A DNA stretch of 64,000 nt, taken from positions 498,001 to 562,000 of the forward strand of contig CAJNDS010002801.1 of the NCBI GenBank assembly GCA_905221605.1, given 5' to 3'. Below the pieces are notes generated by a model. The model saw only the letters and a list, made by a program, of their open reading frames with translations, had not been told where the DNA came from and did not search any database. The stretch is from Symbiodinium natans (taxonomy: Eukaryota; Sar; Dinophyceae; Suessiales; Symbiodiniaceae). Positions 53,884 through 64,000 of this stretch are shown here, one piece after another. The position numbers were made by a program, and so were the translations under genes. The first letter of the stretch is position 1. Every line of letters starts with the position of its first letter.

Positions 53884-55954
53884 GTGACTCGGTAAGGGGT
53901 TAAGGGGTTAAGGGGATAGAGGGTTTAGGGGTTTAGGGGTTTAGGGGTGTAGGGGTGTATGGGGTGGAGGGTTTAGGTGTCTGTCAGTGTACCCGCGCCG
54001 GAGTCCGCCTTTTCTTTAGGTCCAGGGGCTCCCCATTATCACCCCCCCCCACCGGAACTATTCTCTTCTAGGGTTCCTCCTAAACCCTTCTAACAAGTGG
54101 GGCTTCCTTGGTGTTAGTCTCTCTCTCAACTTGCGAGATGCGGCTCCACTGCCGATGGCTTCTAGGCGCCAGCAAGCTAACCAAAAAGGACCCCAGGGGG
54201 TAGCAGAGGCTTCAGCCGTCCTCTGATCTGTGGCAAAGCAGGGGCTTCAAGCAGGGTTGGGCTCTCAGGAGGTTTCAGCAAGGGGCGCCCTGGATGGGAG
54301 GTGCCTAGTAAAACTCTTTTGGGGGCTTTGTGAAGGGGCTGAGGGGTTGTGACGGACTCCTCAAGCGCATTCGCGTTTAGAGTTTAGGATGTAAGGATTT
54401 AGGGTAGGCTTGAGGGCTTTATGGCTGTATAAGGGAATGAATGCCCTAAACCCCACAATGTACACCGACAACCCCCTAAACCCAAACAGAATACAGACCC
54501 AACACTTCTGAGACCCGAAGTCCCCCCAAGCCCCTCAAGCCTAAACCCCCAAAACCGTAAACTTCTAAACCCCAAAACCCCCAACCCCCCCCCCCCACCC
54601 CCCTCAACCCTCAACCCTCAACCCTAAACCCTAAACCCTCAACCCTCAACCCTAAACCCTCAACCCTAAACCCTAAACCCTAAAACCATCCCCCCCTCCC
54701 AACCACCCTCCAAAAACACGAGCCGAGGCCGGGCATGGGCCAGTCCCTCACCTTCACAGCCTCGGACTGCCATTGTGGGGTTCAGGGTTTAGGGTTTAGG
54801 GTTTAGGGTTTGGGGTTTAGGGTTTGGGGTTTAGGGTTCGGGGTTTAGGGTTCAGGGCTTTGGGGTGTGTTGGGGCTGACGTTTCTTTAGATTCTTTGAG
54901 CGGTTTTGGGGACCTTGGGGACCTTGGGGCCTCGAAGTTTTTCAGCTTCGGTGCAGGGCGCAGGGCTTAGGCGCGCAGGGCTTTTGGGGCTGCTTTGAGG
55001 GTGTCAGCCATAGGTTTGGGGGCTTAGGGTTTGTTTTTTTGGGCGTCGGCTCAGACTCAGGCTTGTTTCTTTGGGTGTTCTTGGGATTGACGGGCTTTGG
55101 GCTTTTCGTTCTAGGCCAGGGGCAGGCTTCAGGGCGCAGGTTTTCAGGGATTAGGGTTTGCCCTCGCCTCAGCTTCTTAGGGGCGCAAGGGGGGGGGGGG
55201 GGGGGGGGTGTGTTCTCAGAGGGATGATACGAGGCCCTAAGAGGGGAACCCTTCAAACCGTGAGCCTATACCCCAACCTCTGAACCCCAAGCCGGGCTTG
55301 GGGTCGGAGGATTGGAGGGTTGAGGGTTTCGGGCCTTGGGGTCTGAAAGCCCCTGCACCGCAGCAGCTTACGCTACCTAGAGCATCCGTAGGAATTATGC
55401 CCTTACTTGGGTTTTATATACCATTGGCATATTCTTTGATGGTTTCTAAGGGAGTATAGCGACACCTGGAGGAGCGCGACGACTTGTGGCGGGTTGTGCT
55501 GCTGGGACCGCGAGCACAGGCCGCGCTGCTGAGTCAGGGTTCAACGGCTCGATGGGCCTGAGCTGCAGAAACCCAAGGTTTAGGGTTTAGGGTTATAGTA
55601 GGGTTTAGGGTTTGGGGAAAGTAGCGTTTAGGGTTTGTAAAACCTTGGTGTTCATAGAAAGGCTACGAAGAGTAAGGTGTGTGTGTGGCTTCAGGATGCC
55701 CGGTCCTTTTTGGAGGTTTCAAGGTAGGGGTGCAGCAGCAGGGTGACACCTATTTCGTAAGGTTGTAGCAGCCCCTAGAAACCCAGCCTAGATCAGCTGT
55801 CTCCCCTATGCCATTTCCGAGCATCTCGCCACGCTGCAGAAGGCTAAGGCCGTAACGCACAGGGCTTTAGGGTGCTGCGTTTAGGGTTCTGGGTTTATAG
55901 GGTTTAAAAAGCCCTAAGCCCTAAACCCAAATGCCTTGAAACCAGCATCCGCAG
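53884..55954. other. Gene-poor DNA dominated by telomere-like tracts
   Basis: TTTAGGG-type tracts at 53925-53970, 54780-54865 and 55580-55630, and CCCTAAA/CCCTCAA types at 54600-54690. A G-run of about 20 bases is at 55189-55208. A Trp-containing phrase (MRLHCRWLLGASKL, 54136-54180) may be another repeat exon. Confidence 0.5.
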
Positions 55955-56023
55955 GTGGAGATCCCGGAGATCGAGTTTCTTTTTCAGCCGAGGAGCCGGC
56001 GATGTGTTGACACGGTTTACAAC
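55955..56023 (+). CDS. Exon with canonical AG/GTGAGC borders, unrecognised
   Basis: It follows TCCGCAG and precedes GTGAGC. 69 bases in phase 0 encode VEIPEIEFLFQPRSRRCVDT then VYN. No family assigned. Confidence 0.45.
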
Positions 56024-56661
56024 GTGAGCCGTGGCTGCAGTTTTGGGGCTCGGGGTATGATTAGGCTTACGAGTAATCATGGCATCTTAGGGATGCGATT
56101 AGTGTTCATGATTGGTAGTCTTCTTCATGTTTTTTTTTGATAGGGTTGTTCTAGGCGGATCGAGTAGGGTGTTGCTGTGGCTCAGGGAGGCCCCTCACCC
56201 CTCAACCCTAGAACCGGGAGCGCTCACACCCCGCATAGGGTTTCAGACCTGCAAGCCCTCCCAAACACATGGCACATTCTCGACTTTTACAGTAGACCCT
56301 TAAGAAGGTTTCAAAGAGGAAGAACAAACAAAGAGGCACTACAACGATGGGTCTAGGTAGACCCTCCTTACATTGCGTGCGGGGAATCCCACTCGCCATG
56401 CCGCGTGACTTTCCGAGGATCGCATCGGCCGTCTTCAACCTGGGTGATCATGACAGCCGGCTGAACTTCTTAGGGGTTAGGGCTTAGCCCCAACCCGGTT
56501 GAAAGTCTGTCTGCAAGCCGTCCGGGCTCTTTGGAGTTTCCGGATTGATTGAAAAGTCTTTGGCCCCGGTAAGTCCCCCAGCAGCCCACCCCCGAAACCC
56601 TAAACCCTAAACCCTAAACCCTAAACCCTAAACCCTAAACCCTAAACCCCCCAAAGGTACA
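56024..56661 (+). other. Intron-like DNA
   Basis: Mixed sequence ending in seven or more CCCTAAA units at 56596-56650 and a GTACAG acceptor. Confidence 0.45.
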
Positions 56662-56760
56662 GAAGAACCGCCGCATGGGTGGCGCTGTGAGCGAGGAGGA
56701 GCTGGCCCGGATCTGCGAGAAGATCGACCAGCTCAACACCCTGCCTTTGGGCCTCTTTGG
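56662..56760 (+). CDS. Exon of an unrecognised gene
   Basis: It follows AGGTACAG. It encodes NRRMGGAVSEEELARICEKI then DQLNTLPLGLFG. The charged, helical content and G/C third positions look coding. No family assigned. Confidence 0.4.
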
Positions 56761-57530
56761 GAGGGTTTAGGGTTTTGGGGTTTCGGGGTTTAGGGTTTAG
56801 GGTTCCAGGTTGCGGGTCTAGGGTGAGGGTCTAGGGTTGAGGGTTTGGGGTTTAGGGATGGTTTAGGGTTTAGGGTTTAGATCGCCAGAGCCGACACGGC
56901 GTGATTTGAAATTTCGCAGCTAATAGGACAATTACCCGACAAACTCCGTGAGGCTTACCGGGTTTCAGTCGGGCATTTCGAGGCTTCGCCCCCCCCCGGT
57001 AGCCCCGAAGGCCAGAGCCCCAAGAGCATCGCTCACCAAAGGCTGGACATGGAGCAGCCTTTCACCTTCCGGGTGCAGGACAAGCAAGGCCCTCGACGAT
57101 GATGGTGGTGAACATGGCTTGCTACGGCCGAATTTGCATTGCATCATTCGCTGGTGAGTGTTTATGGTCGTTTTTTTTTTTTTTTTTTTTTTCTGTGATG
57201 GGTTCAGCTGCTGCTAAGTTCTCAATGAGTATTGCTGCATCCGGTCCCGCATCATGAATATTTCCCCAAACTAGGGGTACCCCTTTTATGCCACAAAAAA
57301 TAGAATACAATCCCCTTAAGAAGGGCCCCCAAAAAGGGTACCGAAAACACCCTTATGTTTAAGCCTCTATGTTTCCCTAAACCCTAAACCCTAAACCCTA
57401 AACCCTAAACCCCTAAACCCCTAAACCCCTAAACCCCTAAACCCCTAAACCCCTAAACCCCTAAACCCCTAAACCCCTAAACCCCTAAACCCCTAAACCC
57501 CTAAACCCTAAACCCCTAAGCGTTCCCAAG
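56761..57530. other. Telomere-like tracts, a coding-like patch and a T22 run
   Basis: TTTAGGG-type at 56765-56878; a coding-like patch LDMEQPFTFRVQDKQG near 57042-57090; a run of 22-23 T at 57170-57192; then CCCTAAA and CCCCTAAA at 57373-57515, where the 8-base unit is repeated about 14 times. Confidence 0.6.
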
Positions 57531-57627
57531 ATCCGTCGGAGGCCTCTCGGAGTTCAAGCCCTCCAATGGTGTCGTGGTCTTGCCCGTGGCTGATGACGCC
57601 CCACCGCTGGGTGAAGACTACGACTAG
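57531..57627 (+). CDS. Terminal exon of an unrecognised gene
   Basis: It follows GTTCCCAAG and ends with TAG. It encodes GGLSEFKPSNGVVVLPVADD then APPLGEDYD, an acidic C-terminus. It probably belongs with the exon at 56662. Confidence 0.4.
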
Positions 57628-58882
57628 GGCCAGGGTGCAGAGCGCAGAGTGTAGGGTTTAAGTTTGAGGTTTAGAGTTTGGGGTTTAGGGAGTTTAGGGA
57701 GTTTAGGGAGTTTAGGGTGTAGGGGTTAGCTGAACAGCGACTTTTTCGAAGGCTATAGGTTCTTAAGCCATTCAGAATAATCCGTAGCTGACATACACAG
57801 AGTAGGACGTCGGTAACTTGGGGTAATGTCGCGGCCATTCGGAGCCCTCTCAAGAACAGGGGCGAGGATGGCGGTAGGAGGCCCGACCTTGGTTTCTGCG
57901 CAGCCAGTTTGGGTGCTTCCGATGCCCCCCGTAGGGTTTAGGATTTTAGGGTGTAGGATTTTTAGGGTTTGGGTGATTATGGTGACTTCATGTGCGTTCC
58001 TGAAGAAGACCCCAGAAAAGCCTGAACCAAACCTCATCACCGCACCTAGGGACTGCTAACCCCGTAGGGACTGCTAAACCCTGCCGGTATTTCCCGAAAT
58101 AGGTGCCCCCCCCCCCCCCTACTGAGTTACTGTACCCCAAAAGTTTTCGGAAACCTTGATATACTCAAACATGCTTCCTCTTGCTGGCTGCATGCAGTCC
58201 CAACTTTGGGCCTTTAGCGAAGTTAGCAATAAGCCGCTGGCGGCATGGCTTAGCCATGCACTCCAGCGCGTCGTACCATCAAACTCTGCCAGCCGGCACC
58301 GCCTCAAAAAGCTGCAGGTGTTCGGAACGAAAGCCGTTCAAAGCTGCCCTGAAGTGCCCTCTAGTGAACTGTTAAAACGGTATTTGCTCCTACAGTGGAG
58401 ATGACAAGGCTCCAGCAGGTCAGAGTTAATCTGAGGTTGTCCCTTCATACTTAGCGGGTAGCACTGATTCCGAATTCCACTATTCAGGCTCGGCGGAAGG
58501 GTCGCGGAAGGTTGGGCACAAGAACCCTTCGCTCGACGTATGGCTTGGGGTTCGTGGTTCCGAGACCTCTGTGCTGCGCCGGCACTCTAAGCCAGCCCGA
58601 AACAATAACCCCTAAACCTTTGTCTACATATCCAGACACGGCAAACTCGGCACCCCCAAAGACTCCAACAACGCCCTTCCAGCCTGCCCGCTAAGCCCAA
58701 CACCCGCGACCCGTGGAGGCCCAAAGAAAGCCTAACAAATCCTGCCGTAAACCCCAAACCCATATAAAAAAACACCCAAATCCCAAAAACCCCTACGAAC
58801 CCCAAAGCCCAGATCTAATCCCTAAACCCCAAGAAAACCCCAAAAACAACCCCCAAAAAAACCTAAAGACGTCGCCCTTCAG
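57628..58882 (+). other. Gene-poor stretch
   Basis: Short GTTTAGGGA repeats at 57680-57715, a C-run at 58106-58120 and C/A-rich sequence at 58720-58865. Frames of 60-95 codons show no motif. Confidence 0.4.
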
Positions 58883-58982
58883 GTTCCCCTCCGCCGCTGG
58901 GCCGCGCGCCGGCGCCTGAGCCAAGGCCTGGGTGCCTTCCGCGCCGCAGTGGCGCGCGGCCGCGCCGGGGGCCCCTGCAAAG
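58883..58982 (+). CDS. Candidate SFI1-like repeat exon 15 (two helices)
   Basis: It follows CCCTTCAG and ends at GCAAAG. It encodes VPLRRWAARRRLSQGLGAFR and AAVARGRAGGPCK: one W-containing core and, 14 residues on, an L-x2-F-R core, close to the spacing of consecutive SFI1 repeats. Confidence 0.45.
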
Positions 58983-61603
58983 GGGGGGAGGGTGGGGTTT
59001 TCGGGTTGGGGGTTTAGGGTTTAGGGTTTGGGGTTGGGGTTTGGGGTTTGGGGCTTGGGGTTTAGGGTTTGGGGTTTAGGGTTCATGGTGTAAGGTTTAT
59101 TGGACAAAAACCGTGTGCTCCCTCATTCTGGCGTAGAGGCGGACCGTGTAACCCCATCTCCCTGAACAGTACTTTTGACCGTTTGACAGGGAGGTGAGAG
59201 ATGGGACAGCGAGAGGGGAGGGAGCTCCACAGGGGTGCAGGGTTGGGGGAGAGAAGAAGGTGACGACCCTAACAAAACACATCTTGGTCCAGAAGCCTTG
59301 CCTTTAGGTTTAGGGTTTCGGGTTTAAGGTTTAGGGTTTAGGGTTTGGGGACCCTTCCAACAGTCGCTGGGTCCTGACTAGAGGGGGATCCCCGAGCCAA
59401 AGATGGCGCCGCTTCACCCCTTCTCGCCTCTGGCACCTGGCTCGAACAGAAACTTAGCAGAGATTTAGTCCGACGGATCCTGGTCAACGCGCAGCAAGAG
59501 CCTGCCATGTTCCAGGAGCCGCTGCCCTGAAGCCCGAAAAATGGCCCTAGAACCCCTGAACCCTCAACCCTGAACCCTAAACCCTAAACCCTAAACCCAT
59601 CCTAAACCCCCTGAACCCAAAACTGAGCCCCGCAGAAGGAACCCCAAACCCTCCGGCCAGAAGACAAGGAGGGTTTAGGGTTTAGGGTTTAGGGTTTGGG
59701 GTCAGGGTTTAGGGTTCAGGGTTGTAGGGTTTTAGGGTTTAGGGCTTAGGGTTTGGGGAACTTGCTTGACAAGCTTCTGCAAACGCCGGCTCTTTGCGGC
59801 CTTTTCGTGTTGAGCTGTAGCGCTGAAGGGCTTCAATATGATAGCTTAATCTTGCAAGGGTTGAAGGGGTTGAAGGTTCTAAGGACTTAAGTGCTTTTCA
59901 GGGCTGGCTCCAGCAGTTGCACAATTGAAGCAAGGAACACGAGAAAGGGGGGAGGGTTCGGAGCTTAGGGTTCTTGGGTTTAGGGTTTGGCCCAGGCCCT
60001 CCGAATAGCTCTTGGTAGAAGGCCCAAGAACTGCGAGGTACATGGAAGCAGTTTCGCCCTAAACCCGAAAAAAAAAAAGCACTCATACAGCCTTGCTGTC
60101 GGCACTTTCCTCGTGCCCTAACCGCCGCCGAAAAAAATGGGGGCCCCCTAACCTAACCCTAACCCCTCCAACCCCCGTGAACAAAACCTTACAGAGCCCT
60201 ATAAGCCCCGAAACCCTAAAGCTTGAACGCATAATTCCTCAAACCCTAAACCCTACACCCCAAACCCTCAACCCTAACTCCTACACCCAAAAACTCCTCA
60301 AACCCTAAAACCCCCCCAAACCCGACTCGGGTGCGCAATCCCATCGGCGGTTCGGGCAGGAAGCCTTGGAGCAGCTGATTCTACAGCTTCCCGGCAAAAA
60401 ATCGGATTAGGGTTTAGGGTTGAGGGTTTAGGGTTTAGGATTCAGGGTTTAGGGTTGCGGCCTTCCGCCCCCCGCCCCCCCAACGAGAAGGACACACTCG
60501 ACACACAGTTGAGAGCAACCCCCCAAAACCAAAAACCTAAATTCCCCTTAGCCCTAAACCCGGAACCCTATGAGCCCTAAACCCTAAACCCTCCCTCCCG
60601 CCCCCCTCCAGCAACCCTAAACCCTAAACCCTAAACCCTAAACCCAAAACCCTAAACCCTAAACCCTAAACCCCAGCACAGCAGCTGCCGCCGAAGCAGA
60701 GGTGCCTGAACCCCTACTTGGAGGGTATCAACCTCGGGTCCCTGCACAGAGGCCGCGTGAGGGTTCGGGAGACGGCTTTAGAGTTATAGGGTCTTAGGGC
60801 TTTAGGGTATTAGGGTTTTAGGGTTTTAGAAGTTTTAGGGCTTGGGGTTTAGAGTTTGGAGGGTCTAGGGCTCACGATTTTGTGATTTGAAGTGCTTTAG
60901 GGTTAAAAGGGTGTCTTCGAGAATCCCTCAGATCTTCCGATTCCCCAACGAGCTCTGAACAAGGGTATGTTTATGCAGTTTTGAGAAGCATGTTGTAGTT
61001 ATGGTAGTTATGTTTTCCATTCTGCACAGGTGTACAATAACGACAAATAAACATGAATACATCTACATACACAGATATACTGGTTAGTTATATAGCCTCG
61101 GCTTAGCATTCAGAGTTCCAAGCAAGGCATCTACAACGGCTGCATCGAGCTTCGTGAGCTCAAAGTCAAGCCCGAGGCGGGTCGGACACCCGAAGCTGAC
61201 CTCTGAACCCCAAGGTTGTGGTTGGAGTCACTTCGGTCTGGTCGTGTAGAACTCCCGCGTCATTGCATGTGCAACCGTTGTCAGTTAGCAAACAAAGGAC
61301 CCGTTTTCGTGTTGACATGCTCGGAACACTTGGTCTGTATGCTGGTAGCCGTAGTGCAAGACGGCAGCAAATTAGTACATGTGTACTTGTATATATATAT
61401 ATATATACACAAGAAAATCACCATGGGCCCGTCCCCCCACCTGACTTTTCACACGCGCGCACGCCTGCTTGCTCTTGGCCCCGAACACCATGTCATGGAG
61501 AAGCTGCACAAGCACAGTCACCATGTATTGTGGATCTGCGGTATCTAGCTTTCCAACGAACAGGTATGCCACGTAGAACCCTTTAGGCTCGGACTGCCGC
61601 TAA
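58983..61603. other. Gene-poor DNA with many telomere-like tracts
   Basis: TTTAGGG/TTTGGGG tracts at 59010-59090, 59305-59350 and 59675-59755; CCCTAAA at 59570-59600 and 60615-60675; weaker phrases throughout 60150-60310. A possible W exon (SPLLASGTWLEQKLSR) is near 59413-59460. A TA microsatellite is at 61390-61408. Confidence 0.5.
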
Positions 61604-63061
61604 ATGTTGCCTGAGCGCAAGTTTGTCCAATCGGGAAGGGCGCTGGTGATTGGAAATGAAGAGTATGAGCACACCTTGGTGTACGAGAAGTTGAAGAGGT
61701 GCAAAGCTGATGCAGACGCTATTGCACTTGAGCTGTCCAAAGGGCGCTTCCGAGATGTCCAGAAACGTTGCGATTTGAACAGAAATGACATGGAGGAGGC
61801 GGTCGCCAATTGGTTAAAGAAGGAGGCTGACTGTGTGTGGCTGCACTTCTCTGGACACGGGGAGGCAACAGACTCCGAAGTCTTTCTGATTCCTGTAGAC
61901 TCCAATGGGGAGACTCGTAAATACAAGCTTAGCGACGTCCTTGAAAAAGTACGCCCTGACGTCGAGCTTGTCATCGTCACCCTCGACATGTGTCAGACAC
62001 CTCCGGCACCTCCTGTTGAAGGAAGTCGCGGTGGAAGTCTCATGGAGGCAGTTCGGTCCGTGACATCTGCAATGTCTGTGAATCGGGGAGGGAACACACG
62101 ACTGGATAGGGTCATGAAGCTAATGAGATTTTCACTCCCTTCTTTGGCCAATCGGGACCTGTTGATTTTCACCGCTTCGGAACGTGGAAAAGTAGTCGAA
62201 GACGCGGGCTTGTTCACAGAAAAGCTGGCACAATTCCTGCCTTCTGAGGATCGCGAGCTGATGGAAATGGTCCGGTGGGTTGCCAATGAAGTGGTAAAGG
62301 CTTCCCATGGAAAACAGCAGCCGGGCAGCTGCCCTGCAAAGCTCAAGCGCGAGTGGATAGTTACGCGTCCCAGCAGCAAATTCCCGTCGACGACACTCAC
62401 CAGAAGCCAGGAGCTGCGGTGCGCGGAGTTGATCCTCCGTCTTTTGCGCCGTATGTCCGATGAGACCAAGCGCAGATTGTTGTACAACTTGTTCCGGGAG
62501 TATGCTCAACGTCCCCGGATGCGCCGTTCTCCGGCCAGGCCTTTTTCCAAGACCTTCCTGGCACGGCTCATTTGGCTCAGATCTGGCATCTACAGGGCTT
62601 GTCAGAAGTGGCTGGATGGGGCGACATGGTTGCTTCAAAAGGTTCCCCACAGCCTGAAAAACCGTACTGAAGAGGATGCCTTGAACTCAAACCTTGAAAC
62701 AGGAACCCAACGCCCAGAACCCGAGGCTCTTGACCCCACCCAGAATGCTTTTGACGAGCCGAAACATCGGCGGACCTTGGTTTTTCTGATGGATGTTGGC
62801 AAGCCTGGATGTGGGAAGGCATTTCTCGTGAACGCACTGATGGCCCTCGCTGAATGGCCAAGGGCCCCCCGGGGCAAGGGTTCCCCGGGCCAAGGGCCCC
62901 CCGGGCCAAAGGGCCCTTCGGGCCAATGGCCCTTCGGGCCAACACCCCGCCGTGCCTGGGCCAAGCACCAAGCGCCCAAGCGCCCTTCCCCGGCCAAGAC
63001 CCGCCCCAAGCCAAGCGGAATGCAGACAAGTCATGGTCGGTCCCGACGACCTCTACGGTGA
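61604..63061 (+). CDS. Caspase-like (C14) protease with C-terminal P-loop remnant
   Basis: The ATG follows an in-frame TAA. Residues about 10-230 are a caspase/metacaspase p20-like domain: ALVIGNEEYEH, a DADAIALEL helix, WLHFSGHGEATD with catalytic His85, and VIVTLDMCQTPP with catalytic Cys130, then LLIFTASERGKVVEDAGLFT. The Cys motif DMC replaces the usual DSC or QAC. Such proteases cut after Arg/Lys or Asp in stress and death pathways. Residues 245-390 are basic and unassigned. Near residue 400, LMDVGKPGCGKAFLVNAL looks like the P-loop of the kinase-like sequence that follows. The last 60 codons, Pro/Gly/Lys-rich, come from a GGGCC repeat (62865-62945) and are probably intron or insertion. 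Confidence 0.75.
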   Translation: MLPERKFVQSGRALVIGNEEYEHTLVYEKLKRCKADADAIALELSKGRFRDVQKRCDLNRNDMEEAVANWLKKEADCVWLHFSGHGEATDSEVFLIPVDSNGETRKYKLSDVLEKVRPDVELVIVTLDMCQTPPAPPVEGSRGGSLMEAVRSVTSAMSVNRGGNTRLDRVMKLMRFSLPSLANRDLLIFTASERGKVVEDAGLFTEKLAQFLPSEDRELMEMVRWVANEVVKASHGKQQPGSCPAKLKREWIVTRPSSKFPSTTLTRSQELRCAELILRLLRRMSDETKRRLLYNLFREYAQRPRMRRSPARPFSKTFLARLIWLRSGIYRACQKWLDGATWLLQKVPHSLKNRTEEDALNSNLETGTQRPEPEALDPTQNAFDEPKHRRTLVFLMDVGKPGCGKAFLVNALMALAEWPRAPRGKGSPGQGPPGPKGPSGQWPFGPTPRRAWAKHQAPKRPSPAKTRPKPSGMQTSHGRSRRPLR

Positions 63062-63600
63062 GTTGAACCCTGAAACTTGCTCTGAAGATGACTTTGGAAA
63101 GCACTCTGCTGGTGACCGTTTGGGGAATATGATTTGGCAGCACCATACCAGCATTGCAGAATGTCGAGAGGCACACACCTTCATTGAGAGAGGCTTGGAG
63201 CAGCCAATGTATTCTGCGAAGGTTTGCGGGAGCAGGGGTTTTGTCTGATCACTTGTATGAATACTTTCAAAGAGATTTCCAGTTGCGTATAAGATTCCAC
63301 GAGCCATCCTACTCTTGCCTTGTACCTTCAGACTGTCAATTGATGAAGCCTTGAAGCGCATCAAGACCCGTGCTGAAGAAGAAGGGAGAATTTTCGAGTC
63401 AAGCATTGATCGCGAATATCTGCTCTCCTTGAACGAAAAGTACGACAAGCTGTATGATGAGAGTCGTAGTGATGTCATCTTCGTTGACATGGGACCCAAT
63501 CAGTCGGCAGAGGAGGTGCTCAGGGATTTGGCTTCTCAAGTCCGGCAGTATATGTGTGACCGAACCAACCCCCATGATCTGGATCTCATCATGCGGTGCT
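62780..63600 (+). pseudogene. Deoxynucleoside kinase-like region, frameshifted
   Basis: Pieces of one kinase lie in three frames: the P-loop-like GKPGCGK (62800-62850); HTFIERGLEQPMYSAKVCGS (63176-63235), resembling the ERS-and-lid region; LSDHLYEYFQRDF (63239-63280), after a shift; and LSIDEALKRIKTRAEEEGR with IDREYLLSLNEKYDKLYDE (63325-63470), after another shift at a CTTCAG near 63325. The last part matches the R-x3-R-x2-EE...EYL pattern of deoxynucleoside kinases. The P-loop is imperfect (Ala where Ser/Thr binds Mg). It is broken unless introns or errors explain the shifts. It follows the caspase domain in the same direction, so it may have been a fusion. Confidence 0.55.
62862..62945 (+). 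repeat. GGGCCAAGGGCC/GGGCCCTTCGGGCC repeat
   Basis: Short self-complementary GGGCC units repeat and could form hairpins. It interrupts the kinase-like region straight after the P-loop. Confidence 0.8.
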
Positions 63601-63731
63601 TGCCTCCTCACGACTTGCGGTGGACTCTTTGGATGCCCTGCTTGGACAGCCCTGTTCCCACTGCTGTGGCTTGTGCTGGCGATGCTTTTCAAGGATTCAA
63701 GAGTGTCTCACCGATCTGCCGCCCGTTTTGA

Positions 63732-64000
63732 AAAGACACTGCACGTTCGACGAAGCCCGCTCAAGTAGGGAACCCAAAGCCCTTCACCCTATAAACCCGA
63801 AGCCCTAAAGGTGTAGAGTTTTGGGTTGGAGGGGGGAGCAAAAGAAGTCCTTTCGGGACCCATTCAGGTGCTTGCGCTTCTCGGCGTGCCCGGGTTCAGC
63901 GTGCAGCGGGGCTACCTCCAGTTGATCAGGTGCGGACGGATGCGAAGGGTGGAGGGTGAATAGTCAATCATAGGGTTTAGGGTTTTTTGGATTTAGGGTT
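63732..64000 (+). other. 3' flank with telomere-like phrases
   Basis: CCCTAAA-like and TTTAGGG phrases at 63790-63815 and 63970-64000. No gene seen. Confidence 0.4.

Overview
The window looks like dinoflagellate nuclear DNA, probably Symbiodiniaceae or a relative. This is an inference from G/C-rich coding DNA with third-position bias, giant retroelement polyproteins, plant-type TTTAGGG/CCCTAAA tracts scattered through non-coding DNA, very short exons between repeat-filled introns, and an eIF5A gene. I found no complete spliced-leader relic, so lineage below 'dinoflagellate-like' is not settled.

Bases 1-10996 are a non-LTR (LINE) retrotransposon on the + strand, cut off by the left window edge. 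Its first open frame carries a well-conserved Tpt1/KptA RNA 2'-phosphotransferase domain. Its second carries an APE-type endonuclease, a reverse transcriptase, about six zinc fingers and a C-terminal USP-type (C19) deubiquitinase domain. The frames are separated by a tandem duplication and a frameshift, and about 1 kb is open in two frames. An A-run at 10985-10996 abuts a 3' coding fragment ending at 11173, so the LINE seems to have landed in a gene.

Bases 11-19 kb hold an eIF5A gene with a frameshifted membrane-anchor leader, and a series of 60-130 base + strand exon candidates, each preceded by AG. They encode short Arg/Leu helices around a Trp that resemble SFI1-type repeats. More of the same appear at 48-59 kb. 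Their introns are packed with telomere-like tracts.

Bases 19135-47137 are a 28-kb minus-strand LTR retroelement with two 309-bp LTRs that look identical base for base. In element order it holds: gag with two CCCH fingers and an aspartic protease; RT thumb and RNase H; Ty3-type integrase; an unusual Rossmann-like extension; an RT palm with YVDD displaced downstream of integrase; and a last polyprotein with a second Tpt1/KptA domain, RanBP2 and SWIM fingers and a PLD-type nuclease. A 10.86-kb DNA transposon (30718-41575) is nested inside the pol gene. It has 23-bp terminal inverted repeats, a GTAC (or TA) target duplication, a probable DDE transposase, accessory genes and a family of short perfect hairpins that appear both between genes and, as Ser-Ser-Glu-Glu codons, within genes.

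Bases 47-61 kb are intron-like DNA with tiny exons, including a split RING-H2 finger, a 196-bp G tract and many telomere-like arrays. Bases 61.6-63.7 kb encode a caspase-like protease followed by a frameshifted deoxynucleoside kinase-like region.

The most notable result is that two unrelated retroelement classes in one window both carry an RNA 2'-phosphotransferase domain at the start of a polyprotein, together with other end-processing or protein-turnover enzymes (PLD nuclease, USP protease).
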